Source: Iris pallida (lineage: Eukaryota; Streptophyta; Magnoliopsida; Asparagales; Iridaceae). From it: a stretch of 64,000 bases of DNA. The stretch is from NCBI GenBank assembly GCA_029216955.1, contig JANAVB010016213.1:1-64000 (forward strand), read 5' to 3'. A model generated the notes under the pieces. The model was given only the letters and a program-made list of their open reading frames with translations. It was not told where the DNA came from and did not search any database. Shown one piece after another: positions 63,813-64,000 of this stretch (position 1 is its first letter; each line of letters begins with the position of its first letter). Position numbers and translations under genes: made by a program.

Positions 63813-64000
63813 TGTCACGCCCCGCGGCCATATGTTTGGGTAAGGGTTGTGAGCGCGTCCAGCATACGCCGCGGAATCAACAGTAGTAAGCCATCTAGAC
63901 CTCGAGAGTCATTAAAAATCTCAAGGTCAAACTTTTCCTCAATCATGACACTAGACAAAAGACAATACTAGAACCAAACCAATACACGAACACAACATCC
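63813..64000 (-). repeat. LTR-D: start of another gypsy LTR, cut by the window edge
   Basis: TGTCACGCCCCGCGGCCAT resembles the terminal TGTCACGACCCGC of E2 and the TGTAACGCCCC of E1, followed by GCGTCCAGC(A/C)TACG and GTAG motifs in the E2-like order (GTCCAGCCTACG at 8530). Only 188 bases are visible. Confidence 0.55.

Noticed and set aside
1..64000. Host genes, tRNA or rRNA genes
   Set aside because: Apart from the antisense gene inside T2, every frame with recognisable domains belongs to a transposable element; no cloverleaf or rRNA segment was recognised by eye. A tRNAscan-SE and Infernal run would be needed to exclude small RNA genes.

Overview
This window is plant repeat-rich, probably heterochromatic, DNA; I found no host gene, rRNA or tRNA in it. 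The evidence for a flowering plant is the element set: a SIRE/Maximus-type Ty1/copia element, chromodomain-bearing Ty3/gypsy elements (Tekay/Del-like), two dual-RNase-H Ty3/gypsy elements of the Tat lineage, and a plant L1 LINE ORF1 fragment of the DUF4283 type. I cannot name the species. Almost every kilobase belongs to an LTR retrotransposon, and the elements are nested up to three deep with readable target-site duplications (TSDs).

Layout. (1) 1-6629: chromovirus-type gypsy element E1 on the minus strand, running off the left edge (integrase, RT/RNase H, protease, gag, then an LTR from 3730 to about 6629). (2) 6608-8220: decayed LINE ORF1 (minus) between two TA microsatellites. (3) About 8296-8488 plus 60131-62335: a plus-strand LTR (LTR-B) related to the E1 LTR, split by E2. 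(4) 8489-60125: chromovirus E2 on the minus strand, TSD AAAAC, LTRs about 3.9 kb. E2 is interrupted twice: a copia element (14983-37423, plus) sits in its reverse transcriptase, and Tat element T2 (41550-57795, minus) sits in its 5' LTR. The copia element is itself interrupted in the integrase core by Tat element T1 (18770-33300, plus). (5) 62878-63812: another LTR relative on the minus strand (LTR-C), abutting a further gypsy LTR start at 63813 that runs off the right edge.

History from nesting: the LTR-B family came first, then E2, then copia and T2 independently into E2, then T1 into copia. All four datable insertions keep both LTRs and a 5-bp TSD (the copia pair differs by one base), so none has been removed by LTR recombination. 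All coding regions examined carry stops or frameshifts, so none should transpose on its own.

Most unusual content. T2 carries, antisense to its pol, a cellular-looking gene of four exons (43404-46332) with a TATA box, three phase-consistent introns and an AATAAA signal; it encodes a plant-mobile-domain-like region, an acidic linker and a coiled coil. T2 non-coding DNA and gag leader are densely seeded with the heptamer GCCGCAT (reverse complement ATGCGGC). T1 is seeded with ATGCGCC, one base different, and an independent ATGCGCC cluster lies in the LINE fragment. Both Tat elements have a gag start codon inside the last bases of the LTR, so gag is read through the primer binding site; both also have tandem CCTCTGAGTA-core repeats downstream of pol. 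T1 carries a copy of its own gag N-terminal region inside its LTR. E2 has a 97-bp GT-AG intron-like insert just before the chromodomain and a W-box cluster in its U3.
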